A stretch of 27,547 nt of DNA from JBILXY01 sp044378055 (GTDB lineage: Bacteria > Patescibacteriota > JACMRA01): positions 1-27,547 of the forward strand of contig JBILXY010000013.1 of the NCBI GenBank assembly GCA_044378055.1, written 5' to 3'. Both the position numbers and the translations under genes were made by a program. Under the pieces are notes generated by a model. The model was not told where the DNA came from, did no database searches, and was given only the letters and a program-made list of their open reading frames with translations. Shown piece by piece: positions 1 through 7,602 of this stretch. How positions within the stretch are numbered: the first letter of the stretch is position 1; every line of letters begins with the position of its first letter.

Positions 1-161
1 AAGAAGATTAACAAGAATATGGGAAGTTAAAGCTAAAAGTTTTGAAACATTAGTCAAATTAAGACACTTAGTGCTTGCTTTAGGGAAATTAGACCTAGTT
101 TAGGGTTAGGAGATTGGCGACAGGTTCCTCAGACTTATGCCTGAGTAGTGTGAAAGCTTAA
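1..161. other. Non-coding left edge with a small inverted repeat
   Basis: I see no credible gene here. The region contains a short imperfect hairpin, CTCAG-8 nt-CTGAG, within the stretch 128-148, and the local composition around 110-150 is richer in G+C than its surroundings. There is no T-tract, so a terminator for the minus-strand gene that ends at 162 is not convincing. It could be the edge of a small RNA or repeat cut by the window. Confidence 0.3.
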
Positions 162-560
162 TTATTCTGGTTTATAAATGTTTTCCTCTGTAAGTAAATT
201 CAAAAAATCTTGAATTCCAGAAAATTGTTCAGGATAATTTAAAGCGTAATATTTCAAAGCTACTGACCAATCTTCACTAATCACCCAATTCTTCAACCCT
301 CTAAAATTAGGATGACTATGTGGGATTGAAGGATTGAAATCAATAGCTAAATTAAATCCAAATCTATTCTTTATTAATTCGTCTAAACAATCTAGAAAAC
401 ATCGAAGTGTAATATTTGGCACACTAATTTTGTATCTAGAACTACCATACTCTACAACAACGAAATCTCTATACCAATAATTAGCGCTATCAATATGTGT
501 GCTAGATAGTTGGTACGGAATTTCTACAAGTTCGTACGGATCGGGAGAATTTGTACTCAA
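162..560 (-). CDS. Hypothetical protein, 132 aa
   Basis: I do not recognise this family. The product is a soluble-looking, aromatic-rich acidic protein without a signal peptide or membrane segment. The frame begins with a TTG codon at 558-560 and the protein contains no internal methionine, so the true start is uncertain and could be a GTG or TTG further in. No Shine-Dalgarno sequence precedes it. It lies downstream of the glycosyltransferase gene on the same strand, 65 bases after that gene's stop, so it may be the last gene of the gatC-glycosyltransferase transcript. Its reality rests on an open frame of 132 codons with ordinary amino-acid composition. Confidence 0.5.
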   Translation of the reverse strand: MSTNSPDPYELVEIPYQLSSTHIDSANYWYRDFVVVEYGSSRYKISVPNITLRCFLDCLDELIKNRFGFNLAIDFNPSIPHSHPNFRGLKNWVISEDWSVALKYYALNYPEQFSGIQDFLNLLTEENIYKPE

Positions 561-625
561 ATTTTTTAACCAATTCTACTATTACTTGAAATCACAACTT
601 TTTGTCTTTGTAAAGATTCTTAACT

Positions 626-2398
626 CTATTTCTTCGGAGTCACCCAATAGCCTAGGTATTTGCCTCTTATTCCTTTTATTTGGGCGTCTAGGGCGGGGAA
701 GCTCATTAATCCGAATACTATTGGGAAGAATGACCATTGAATAACCAGAAGCAAGGTTTGATAGAAACTGATTTTATAATTTTTCATTGCCCTGTAACTT
801 AAGAATCGGAAGGTTATATAACCATAAATAATAGCGAATATGTAACCGATCCAAGCAAAATATTGGGCGAAAATAGAAAGGTTTTGGGAAATTGGTTGTT
901 GCCTAAAAACTTCTCCGCCTAGTATTTGGGGTAAAACAATGCCAGCCGAGAACAACAAAGCAGTTGTTGCCCAGTAAAAATGGTTGCTGAAAAGTAAAAA
1001 CACATGTTTTAATCGTTCTCTTAGTGATATATGCTTACCGTATGGGCTGAAAAAGAAATGGTAAGCCATGTAAGGAAAGTTTTCGATTCCCCCCCATGCC
1101 CATCTTTGTAATTGTTTGTATTGGTTGGAGATAGCTTCAAAATAATCATCTGCTTCAACAGCGTCGCCTTCGTGAATACCAAAGTAAGGAACTATTTTAA
1201 AATCACCTTTAAGCAGGGTTAAGCACTTAATAAATAGCATGGAATCTTCGGCAATTACTTCACGCTGCCAAAAATTAACTTCTTGCAAGGTTACTAGCGG
1301 AACTGAATAGATAGCAAATAAATAGGCCTCACCTTCCAAACCCATATTTTTCATGTTGGATAATGTATTTTCTGAAGCAACTTGTCTTGGCCACATTCCT
1401 GTTTCAAAAAAGTTATTTGAATATACATGAACAGGCTGGTAACCTCTTCTAAATCTATTTTCTGTTACTGCAAACTTATAGGAAAGGTTGTGGAAAAACT
1501 GTGGACAAACTTTAGAATCAGCGTCAAAACTGGTGGTTAAAACCATTTCCTCATCTTCACCTCTACTTTTCAGCCACAAAGAAGCTTGCCTTGCTCCCCA
1601 ATCTTCGTTACTAGCTTTTCCCTTGATTTCACCAACTAATCCATCGGGATGTTGTGTAAAAATTACAGTCAGCTTTTCCTTAGCCCACAAGTGCTTAGCA
1701 GCAAGTTTGTTGGTATAAATTAAACCGAAGTGACTTTGTTCATAAACTTTGTCGAGATCACTTTCCTTCCAAGAATAAACCTGGAAATTTGGGTTTTGCT
1801 TGGCAATTTCAATAGTTTTATTATTAAACTCTTCACCGGCCCTTGCTTCCTGGGTAACAAAAACTACAATTTTATCTAAATCATAACCGCTTTCGTACAA
1901 GGTTTCCAAAGATCTAAGCAAAACTTCAGGCGGTTCTTTTACTACAGAAAAAATAGCAACATGTTTAATATTGTTTATATCTGTAAACTTGCTGTTTGAA
2001 TTTGATTTTAAAAAGTTTATTTCCCTATTTAAATCTTTTTCCCAGCCTATTCTAGTTTTAAATTTATCCCTTAATTTCTCCAAAATTTTATAAGCTAACT
2101 GCCGATCTGCACTATAAATCTTCCAAAACTTAATCCAATCCATGTTTTCCCAACGCCTAGTTTGCTGATATGTAAAAATTGTGTGAATTAAATTTAAACT
2201 AAACTTCAAAACCCAGAAAAAACTGTAAATAATAAGGAAAATTGATAATATTGTTGGGCCAATTAAACTAAACTGCGAGCTTATGCTTAGTATCAGAATT
2301 AGAACTAAAAAACTGATAGTGGAAATGCCAATAATCGATTCAAGAAATCTGTATATTCTTTTTTTTCTTAAATCTTTTATCTCTTCAAGCATGGGCAT
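626..2398 (-). CDS. Membrane family 2 glycosyltransferase, processive type
   Basis: This 590-residue protein has two N-terminal membrane segments (about 22-46 and 47-70), a cytoplasmic catalytic domain, and three or more C-terminal membrane segments (about 466-490, 508-530, 545-568). The catalytic domain carries the hallmarks of GT2 enzymes of the cellulose synthase type: a metal/nucleotide-binding DAD at 292-294, the ED of the catalytic base region at 384-385, and QLQRW (the QxxRW motif) at 429-433. By family knowledge it transfers sugars from a nucleotide donor to a growing polysaccharide or lipid carrier at the cytoplasmic membrane; the sugar cannot be told. Its ATG follows the gatC stop by one base (TAA-T-ATG), so the two are probably translated together. 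No polysaccharide gene cluster surrounds it. Confidence 0.85.
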   Translation of the reverse strand: MPMLEEIKDLRKKRIYRFLESIIGISTISFLVLILILSISSQFSLIGPTILSIFLIIYSFFWVLKFSLNLIHTIFTYQQTRRWENMDWIKFWKIYSADRQLAYKILEKLRDKFKTRIGWEKDLNREINFLKSNSNSKFTDINNIKHVAIFSVVKEPPEVLLRSLETLYESGYDLDKIVVFVTQEARAGEEFNNKTIEIAKQNPNFQVYSWKESDLDKVYEQSHFGLIYTNKLAAKHLWAKEKLTVIFTQHPDGLVGEIKGKASNEDWGARQASLWLKSRGEDEEMVLTTSFDADSKVCPQFFHNLSYKFAVTENRFRRGYQPVHVYSNNFFETGMWPRQVASENTLSNMKNMGLEGEAYLFAIYSVPLVTLQEVNFWQREVIAEDSMLFIKCLTLLKGDFKIVPYFGIHEGDAVEADDYFEAISNQYKQLQRWAWGGIENFPYMAYHFFFSPYGKHISLRERLKHVFLLFSNHFYWATTALLFSAGIVLPQILGGEVFRQQPISQNLSIFAQYFAWIGYIFAIIYGYITFRFLSYRAMKNYKISFYQTLLLVIQWSFFPIVFGLMSFPALDAQIKGIRGKYLGYWVTPKK

Positions 2399-2399
2399 A

Positions 2400-2720
2400 T
2401 TATTGGAAAATTCCAGAAATTACAAGAAAATCACCTTGTTTGTCTGGGAAATTGGCGATGATTCTGGTTCTAACATTTTGATAGCTGTCTTGATCTTGGT
2501 CAGGTTCATCTGCTCTTAATTCATCTACAGAAATAGTTCTTATTCCAGCTAGAGGGCTAATAGTTGAAACATCTACTTTCTGTAATTCCGAAACATGATT
2601 TAAAATAGAATTAAGCTCGTTTTCGTATTTCTCTAATTTTTCAGGGTTTAATTGCTTAGAAAGCCTTGCTAATTTAGCTACTTTTGATACTGCATCTGCA
2701 CCAAGTTTAGTTTTAGACAT
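2400..2720 (-). CDS. gatC: Glu-tRNA(Gln)/Asp-tRNA(Asn) amidotransferase subunit C
   Basis: GatC is the small belt-like subunit that wraps around GatA and stabilises the GatCAB complex, which amidates mischarged Glu-tRNA(Gln) or Asp-tRNA(Asn). The 106-residue length is typical. It shows the family pattern: an N-terminal V.K.AKLARL helix, the NSILNHVSELQKVDV segment around residues 37-51, then LRADEP at about 73-78 and a C-terminal NFPDKQGDFLVI stretch matching the usual 'P..g.f.VP' end. gatA and gatB are not in the window, so the gene sits apart from its partners, upstream of a membrane glycosyltransferase. The start at 2720 has no Shine-Dalgarno sequence. It is divergent from the exonuclease gene with 45 bases between them. 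Confidence 0.9.
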   Translation of the reverse strand: MSKTKLGADAVSKVAKLARLSKQLNPEKLEKYENELNSILNHVSELQKVDVSTISPLAGIRTISVDELRADEPDQDQDSYQNVRTRIIANFPDKQGDFLVISGIFQ

Positions 2721-2726
2721 ACTATA

Positions 2727-2755
2727 TTCCTAGACATTAACCATAACTTAGTCAA
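2727..2755 (-). promoter_or_regulatory. Candidate promoter for gatC, leaderless geometry
   Basis: On the minus strand TTGACT (2750-2755) is followed after 17 bases by TAGGAA (2727-2732), and six more bases lead to the ATG. The -35 box is good (5 of 6) but the -10 box is poor (3 of 6). The spacing equals that of the much stronger promoter at 8925, which would also place the transcript start on the A of ATG. Confidence 0.4.
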
Positions 2756-2765
2756 TTTTTATTAT

Positions 2766-4820
2766 ATGTATTATCTCTTTTTAGATACTGAAACAAGTTC
2801 TCTTTCCCCAAGTTCAGGAGAGATTATTGAAATTGCTGGCTGTATTACCCAATTTGATCAAGAAAAACTGTGTTTTAAGGTTATTGAATCTTTCCAAAGC
2901 CTTGTTCAGCCCAATTTAGAAATTGAGGAAAAAATACAAAATTTAACTGGAATTTCTAATGCCGATCTTTCCCTAGCAAGTCCTAGAAATAAAGTTAAGG
3001 AAAATTGGGCCAATTGGATGGATGGATGGATGCAAAAAAATGAATCGATTAGTGGAATAATCGGCCATAGCATTGGTTTCGATCAAGGTTTTTTAAAGGC
3101 TGAAGGCTGGTTTCTGCCTGATACCAAGTTTATTGATACACTAGACTGGGCGAAGTTAATTTTACCAGAATTTTACGCTATTAACTTGGAATATATTCAA
3201 GAAAAGATTGGATTTGATGTTACAAGTCTTGGACTGCAAAGTAATATTCTAGATAAAATTAAAGTCCACCGAGCCATGTACGATACATATTTATGTATTC
3301 ACGTAGCCAACTTTCTTATTCAAGAATTTATCAACCTGCCCATTTCATCAGATTTCGCTAAACATTTCCAAGATCAATATTTTAAAATTAAATTTAACTT
3401 CTATCCAAAAGGTGAATTATCATCTGTTGCTTCAAAAAATGATGACCATGATGAGCTTAATTCTAAGAAACTGCTAAAAGCAAATGTATCGGCTAATGGC
3501 CAGAAATTAAAAGCTAGTATAGACGATTTATTATCTTGTTTAAGCTTGGAAAATTTAAGAAACTTAGAAGCATCTTGTTTGTCTGATATGGGTTATGCTT
3601 TGAATTTCCTGTTAAACCAGATTTATATAATTGGGATTAAAAAACTTTCAAATCATAGTTTTAAATTCAAAATTCATTCATTCGGGGATAGTTCTTATCA
3701 CTTAAACTACATTGTTTTGCAAAGTATATTGCAAATTTCCGAGCCAGAAAGCACAGGAATATGGGAAAACCCTGAAAAAATTATAAATTATAATAAACAA
3801 TTAATCCACAGCTATTTTGAATTTGGAAAAGTTTCAGATTTAGCCTCAATTTTAGCAGAAAATGTTACAGATTCGGAATATATTAAAATTTTAAAACAGT
3901 TTATCGCCAGCCATGATTTTTTGATGTTTCACTTGCAAAATTTGTTTCAGAATTACGAATATACCTATTTCCCGGATAGCTCTGATTTAGCAGTTTTAAA
4001 TATTAAGAAGCAAATTCAGCAGATAAATAGCAATATTATTGAATTAAAAACACGTGTTTTAAATATCAAAAACCTTATTATAAAGGGAATATATGATAAT
4101 TTTATTAAATTAATTTCTGAAGCTAATTTAGATTATACAAGAATATACAAACTTCACAACCAGAACGGAAGTATTACTTTTCTAAAGAAAGATAAAAATT
4201 TTAATATAGAAAATTTCGTTCGGAATATAATCAGGACCAATAACATTAACCAAATTAAAACTGAATTAGATGAGCAAAGCTGGGAAAGTTTCGTTTCTAG
4301 TTTAGAGTTAAACTTAATTTTAAACGATATTAGCGTTGAATTTCACGAGAGATGGGATATAGATTTTCAGCCACAATCTCACCTAGAGTCTATTTTAAAT
4401 TCAGCTTACCAATCCAGTTTAGAAACTGAAAAACCCTGCCTTATTCTAGCTGGACAGAATTCTAGCATTAAAGATTGTCAAAAAATAGTTTCACAGTATT
4501 TTAAGTATAATCAGTATTTAATTTTAGGAGAATCTGGAAGTTTAACCAAGATAAGTTCTAAAATTTTATCAGGTTTTAAAGGAATTGTAATTGGAAAGGT
4601 GAGTAATTTAAATTACTTGATTAATTTGCATAATCTAAAGGTTTCTGGAGTGTATATTATCAACGACCCGTATCTTTATATTGAAGAAGGTTTTGTTACA
4701 AAAGAATTAAGATCTTCCATTTTACCAAGTTTAAAAAGTGTATATTTGCAGAGTATTTCCAACCAAATTGGCTCTGTTTTAAAAGCCAAAACCCACTTTG
4801 TTCGAAGTTACACCATGTAA
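2766..4820 (+). CDS. DEDDh 3'-5' exonuclease fused to a degenerate DinG-like region
   Basis: Residues 1-190 form a DnaQ/DinG-type exonuclease domain with all five active-site residues: D7 and E9 (DTET), D106 (HSIGFDQ), and H168 with D173 (HRAMYD). Such domains remove nucleotides from 3' ends of DNA or RNA using two metal ions. The remaining 490 residues lack any P-loop or DEAH box. Residues about 540-645, however, follow the rhythm of the C-terminal helicase domain of DinG ('CLILAGQNSS', 'FKGIVIGKVSNL', 'VSGVYIINDPY'). In Firmicutes DinG an exonuclease domain precedes the helicase, so this looks like that architecture after loss of ATPase motifs; this last step is inference. A (GGAT)4 repeat followed by seven A lies in codons 84-92. 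No Shine-Dalgarno sequence precedes the ATG. Confidence 0.75.
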   Translation: MYYLFLDTETSSLSPSSGEIIEIAGCITQFDQEKLCFKVIESFQSLVQPNLEIEEKIQNLTGISNADLSLASPRNKVKENWANWMDGWMQKNESISGIIGHSIGFDQGFLKAEGWFLPDTKFIDTLDWAKLILPEFYAINLEYIQEKIGFDVTSLGLQSNILDKIKVHRAMYDTYLCIHVANFLIQEFINLPISSDFAKHFQDQYFKIKFNFYPKGELSSVASKNDDHDELNSKKLLKANVSANGQKLKASIDDLLSCLSLENLRNLEASCLSDMGYALNFLLNQIYIIGIKKLSNHSFKFKIHSFGDSSYHLNYIVLQSILQISEPESTGIWENPEKIINYNKQLIHSYFEFGKVSDLASILAENVTDSEYIKILKQFIASHDFLMFHLQNLFQNYEYTYFPDSSDLAVLNIKKQIQQINSNIIELKTRVLNIKNLIIKGIYDNFIKLISEANLDYTRIYKLHNQNGSITFLKKDKNFNIENFVRNIIRTNNINQIKTELDEQSWESFVSSLELNLILNDISVEFHERWDIDFQPQSHLESILNSAYQSSLETEKPCLILAGQNSSIKDCQKIVSQYFKYNQYLILGESGSLTKISSKILSGFKGIVIGKVSNLNYLINLHNLKVSGVYIINDPYLYIEEGFVTKELRSSILPSLKSVYLQSISNQIGSVLKAKTHFVRSYTM

Positions 4821-4823
4821 TTT

Positions 4824-4852
4824 TTGACACTACTTGTTTTAAGAACTAAATA
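4824..4852 (+). promoter_or_regulatory. Candidate promoter for the 4864 gene
   Basis: A perfect -35 TTGACA (4824-4829) is followed after 17 bases by TAAATA (4847-4852); AATAAT at 4849-4854 is an alternative -10. The ATG comes at 4864, giving a leader of about five bases at most. The spacer contains TACTTGTTTTA at the same offset from the -35 as in the promoter at 8925, which raises confidence that both are real. Confidence 0.5.
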
Positions 4853-4863
4853 ATTAGTAACTT

Positions 4864-6114
4864 ATGGATGATCAAATTCTTAGTAAAATAAAGCTTGTTT
4901 ACAATACCTTGAAAAAACCAGGTTCTTGGTACACCGGTTTGGCCATTAAAACTTTTTTAAAAAAGCAGTTTTTTAGCAGGTTAGAAAATTTTAACAATAA
5001 GGTGATTTCTGCTGGAAGATGGTCTGTTTATGCTCATTTTAATCAAGAATTAGCTTTTCAGAATTTGTTGGATAAGCATAATTTAGTGGAAAACATGTCG
5101 GTTCTGGTACACCCTTTATTGCCAGCAAATTTTGTTGATATACTAATAGATAGAAAATTAAATATAATCTCTTTAGATATCGATAAAAATACACTGAATT
5201 GGGACAAAGATAAACTGGTTAATTACATAAGACAGTTAAGATCTATAGATAAACAGCCCGAACTAATTATTCAATATTCATTTAACGGCATTGTTGATAA
5301 TTTAATAGAATCAGCCCCTGAAATTCAAGCACTTACAATTCCCAATCTAGTTTTTATCGACCAGCCACAGCTTAGCCTAAATACTTTAAAACTTTGGGAA
5401 ATTCTAGAATACGGCAGTGTTTTATGGTCAGCTGGACCAAGCTTTTTAGATGATCAGCTTTCATCTATTGTAAAGGCTAATTTGCCAGAAAAAAACTGGT
5501 ACTTTTCTTGGTTTTTAGAAGCCAGAACTAAATCAATTTTAGAATATCATTTAAGCCAAAGTTACGATTACTTTAATCCAATTTTAGAAGCCTATTTTTA
5601 TTTACTTTTAAATTCCTATAAAGAAAAAGTATGGTGGGCATTTTTCCTTCCATATTTAAGCAAGTTAGTTAGTACAATTAATTTTACAAGTGTTCAAGAC
5701 GCACAAAACTTAATTGAAAGCAGTTATGATAATTTAGACTATATTGCTCTGCCAGATGTAATTTTTGAAATTGAAAACACAATCAGTCATAATGTTAATC
5801 TGAACGATAAAGATTTATCCGAACTTAGTCACCTTTCTTCAAATTTTGCTAAAAAGCTATATCATGCAATTTCAGACTTACTTCCAACATTACAACCAGG
5901 TACTTTGGAAATACCAGACTTTTTTATTGATAAAAATTACACAGAATATTTCTTCTTTACAACCAACCAAGATTATTGGAATCAATTCTGCATAATTAAT
6001 AATTATAATGCTACTAGATTTTTAGAGTTGCACAGTATTTTTCAAGAGAAACCGAATTTAAGTGTAGCTAATTTTATTGCCAATTATTATTATGGAATTA
6101 AAACCACAGTCTAA
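4864..6114 (+). CDS. Unknown protein resembling a decayed DegT/DnrJ/EryC1 aminotransferase
   Basis: I cannot assign a function. Residues about 38-200 follow the order of the large domain of DegT-type PLP enzymes: 'AGRWSVYAHFNQELAF' where the family has its SGTAAL region, 'VLVHPLLPANFVDILIDRKLNIISLDIDKNTLNWD' (77-114; compare 'VIVPSFTF.A...I...GA.PVFVDID..T.NID'), 'LIIQYSFNGIVD' (135-145), and 'NLVFIDQ' (161-167) for the PLP-contacting acidic strand. Where the Schiff-base lysine should follow (about 184-200, 'GSVLWSAGPSFLDDQ') no lysine is present. The protein is therefore probably not an active aminotransferase. The C-terminal half (200-416) is aromatic-rich and unplaced. It follows the exonuclease gene by 43 bases, with its own promoter-like sequence. 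The match is by eye and distant. Confidence 0.6.
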   Translation: MDDQILSKIKLVYNTLKKPGSWYTGLAIKTFLKKQFFSRLENFNNKVISAGRWSVYAHFNQELAFQNLLDKHNLVENMSVLVHPLLPANFVDILIDRKLNIISLDIDKNTLNWDKDKLVNYIRQLRSIDKQPELIIQYSFNGIVDNLIESAPEIQALTIPNLVFIDQPQLSLNTLKLWEILEYGSVLWSAGPSFLDDQLSSIVKANLPEKNWYFSWFLEARTKSILEYHLSQSYDYFNPILEAYFYLLLNSYKEKVWWAFFLPYLSKLVSTINFTSVQDAQNLIESSYDNLDYIALPDVIFEIENTISHNVNLNDKDLSELSHLSSNFAKKLYHAISDLLPTLQPGTLEIPDFFIDKNYTEYFFFTTNQDYWNQFCIINNYNATRFLELHSIFQEKPNLSVANFIANYYYGIKTTV

Positions 6115-6115
6115 T

Positions 6116-6640
6116 ATGTTAAAAACAATAAAGAGCATGAGTAAAATAAAGATTGCAATAATGGTAATCATTTTAATAGGTTTATTTTCCGGTTTTTATA
6201 TATTTGCCACCAACATTAAGAGTACAGTTACAAAAACCTCTGAAATTAGTTCTAATGAAGACATTTTAAACAGTGTGGAAATTGCAAGAAGCTTGGATGA
6301 AATTGAAAGAGGACTAATGTATCGAAGTGAACTGTGTGATAAATGTGGTATGTTATTTGTATTCCCAGTTTCTCGGCAGCAAAGTTTTTGGATGAAGAAT
6401 ACTAAAATTTCTCTTGATATAATTTTTGTTGATGAAAACGGTATAATTTTGAATATTGCTAAGAATACAACTCCTTTTTCCACAGATAGTATTTTATCAG
6501 AAGGGCCCGCTAAATATGTATTGGAAGTAAATGCTGGATTTTCTGAAAAAAATAATTTAAAAAAGGGAAATAAAATTGATGTTGATAGGTATTTAAAAGC
6601 AAATAAACCATTTGTTTGGGTGAATTCTAACATTAATTAG
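6116..6640 (+). CDS. DUF192 family protein with N-terminal membrane anchor
   Basis: The DUF192 core is clear: ERGLMYRSEL, then GMLFVF, then FWMKNTKISLDIIFVD, and finally KYVLEVNAG with a closing KKGNKIDV. DUF192 proteins are small, usually exported beta-fold proteins of unknown activity. Starting at 6116 gives 174 residues with one membrane segment near residues 9-32, placing the domain outside the cell. I chose this ATG because it sits one base after the stop of the preceding gene (TAA-T-ATG), a junction repeated elsewhere in this window; an ATG at 6137 is also possible, and one at 6077 would overlap the upstream gene. A CDKC motif lies just before GMLF, an unusual cysteine pair for the family. 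Confidence 0.85.
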   Translation: MLKTIKSMSKIKIAIMVIILIGLFSGFYIFATNIKSTVTKTSEISSNEDILNSVEIARSLDEIERGLMYRSELCDKCGMLFVFPVSRQQSFWMKNTKISLDIIFVDENGIILNIAKNTTPFSTDSILSEGPAKYVLEVNAGFSEKNNLKKGNKIDVDRYLKANKPFVWVNSNIN

Positions 6641-6661
6641 TACAATCTGTGAACATATTTT

Positions 6662-7459
6662 TTGTTAGACTATTTAAACATTTATTGTGATGAAATAAAA
6701 GTGGTTGAGATACTAGAATATCTATTAGATTTTATATTCCCTAGAAAGGCTGATCTTAATAAAGATCTAAAGGGAGAAACAGTCTATGATAATAATCTTG
6801 ATAACACAATTCACAATTATCTGGAAGGTACTGTTTGGATTTCAGGCATAAAATGGAGTAAAGACCTTGATTGTAATCCAGGAGATCCAATTATTTACGC
6901 CTCTTTGTATAAAAATGCCACGATGCAAAAATTAATACATAGAGCTAAATTTGGAAAAGAATACAGTATTGCTAAGCAAATAGGATATAAAATTGGTAAA
7001 ATACTGCTTTCAACAATTGAATCTAGCGTACCAAAATTCTATACAAAAATAGTTCTTACCTATATTCCACCTGACAAAAAAAGGCTATCCCAACGAGGTT
7101 TCCATATTCCTGAAATAATAGCCAAACATGCCTTCCTAGAAATAAATAAAACAAAAAATGAGTATAATTTCCAAGTAGAATTAATGGAAACGCTGATGAA
7201 AACAAAAAATACTGAAAGACAAACACAACTAAACAAACAAGAAAGAAAAAAGAACATTACCGGTATGTTTAAAATAAATACTAAAACATATAACCAGGAA
7301 TTATACACAAATTTAAATGAAAATGTGCTAATTATCCTTATAGACGATGTTACAACCACAGGCGCCACAATGTTGGAAGGGCTTCGAGTAATTACTCAAA
7401 ATAACACTTCTATGGGAGGAATTTCGGCTATTGGGCTTTGTTGGCTGTTCGCTGAATAA
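6662..7459 (+). CDS. ComF-family phosphoribosyltransferase-like protein
   Basis: The protein shows the ComFC/GntX layout: LLDFIFPRK near the N-terminus (21-29), a 'KNATMQKLIHRAKFGKE' segment (84-100), 'RLSQRGFHIPEIIAKH' (141-156), 'TERQTQLNKQERKKNITGMF' (184-203), and the PRPP-binding loop ILIDDVTTTGAT (225-236). ComFC is needed for uptake of transforming DNA in several bacteria. The zinc-binding cysteines that normally follow the FPRK-like segment are missing, so the N-terminal zinc finger is lost. The start is uncertain: the frame begins at TTG 6662, there is no ATG before codon 88, and GTG at codon 14 is possible. It follows the DUF192 gene by 21 bases. Confidence 0.8.
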   Translation: MLDYLNIYCDEIKVVEILEYLLDFIFPRKADLNKDLKGETVYDNNLDNTIHNYLEGTVWISGIKWSKDLDCNPGDPIIYASLYKNATMQKLIHRAKFGKEYSIAKQIGYKIGKILLSTIESSVPKFYTKIVLTYIPPDKKRLSQRGFHIPEIIAKHAFLEINKTKNEYNFQVELMETLMKTKNTERQTQLNKQERKKNITGMFKINTKTYNQELYTNLNENVLIILIDDVTTTGATMLEGLRVITQNNTSMGGISAIGLCWLFAE

Positions 7460-7494
7460 AATCTTGGAAAAATAAAGATATTCACTGTTTTTAA

Positions 7495-7600
7495 CATGCG
7501 GAAACACCCCGTCAGTCTGCGACTAACACCCCTTCGGACACTCACTCAGTTAAGCCCGAAATGTACCGACTTATCACAAGGGGAATTAGCCAAGTTATAA
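7495..7600. repeat. G+C-rich palindromic intergenic element, REP/MITE-like
   Basis: This stretch is much richer in G+C than its surroundings and packed with inverted repeats: AGTC-TGC-GACT (7514-7524, extended to GTCAGTC/GACTAAC with one mismatch), CCCCTT (7529-7534) pairing with AAGGGG (7578-7583), and TTCGG (7533-7537) pairing with CCGAA (7556-7560). The two longer pairings compete for TT at 7533-7534. It lies between two convergent genes, the usual place for repetitive extragenic palindromes, and could also stop transcription from both sides. No second copy is present in the window, so repetition is not shown. Confidence 0.5.
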
Positions 7601-7602
7601 AT

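Noticed and set aside
499..744. Open frame on plus over the end of the glycosyltransferase gene
   Set aside because: It overlaps two minus-strand genes, has no recognisable content and no start signal; it is a shadow.
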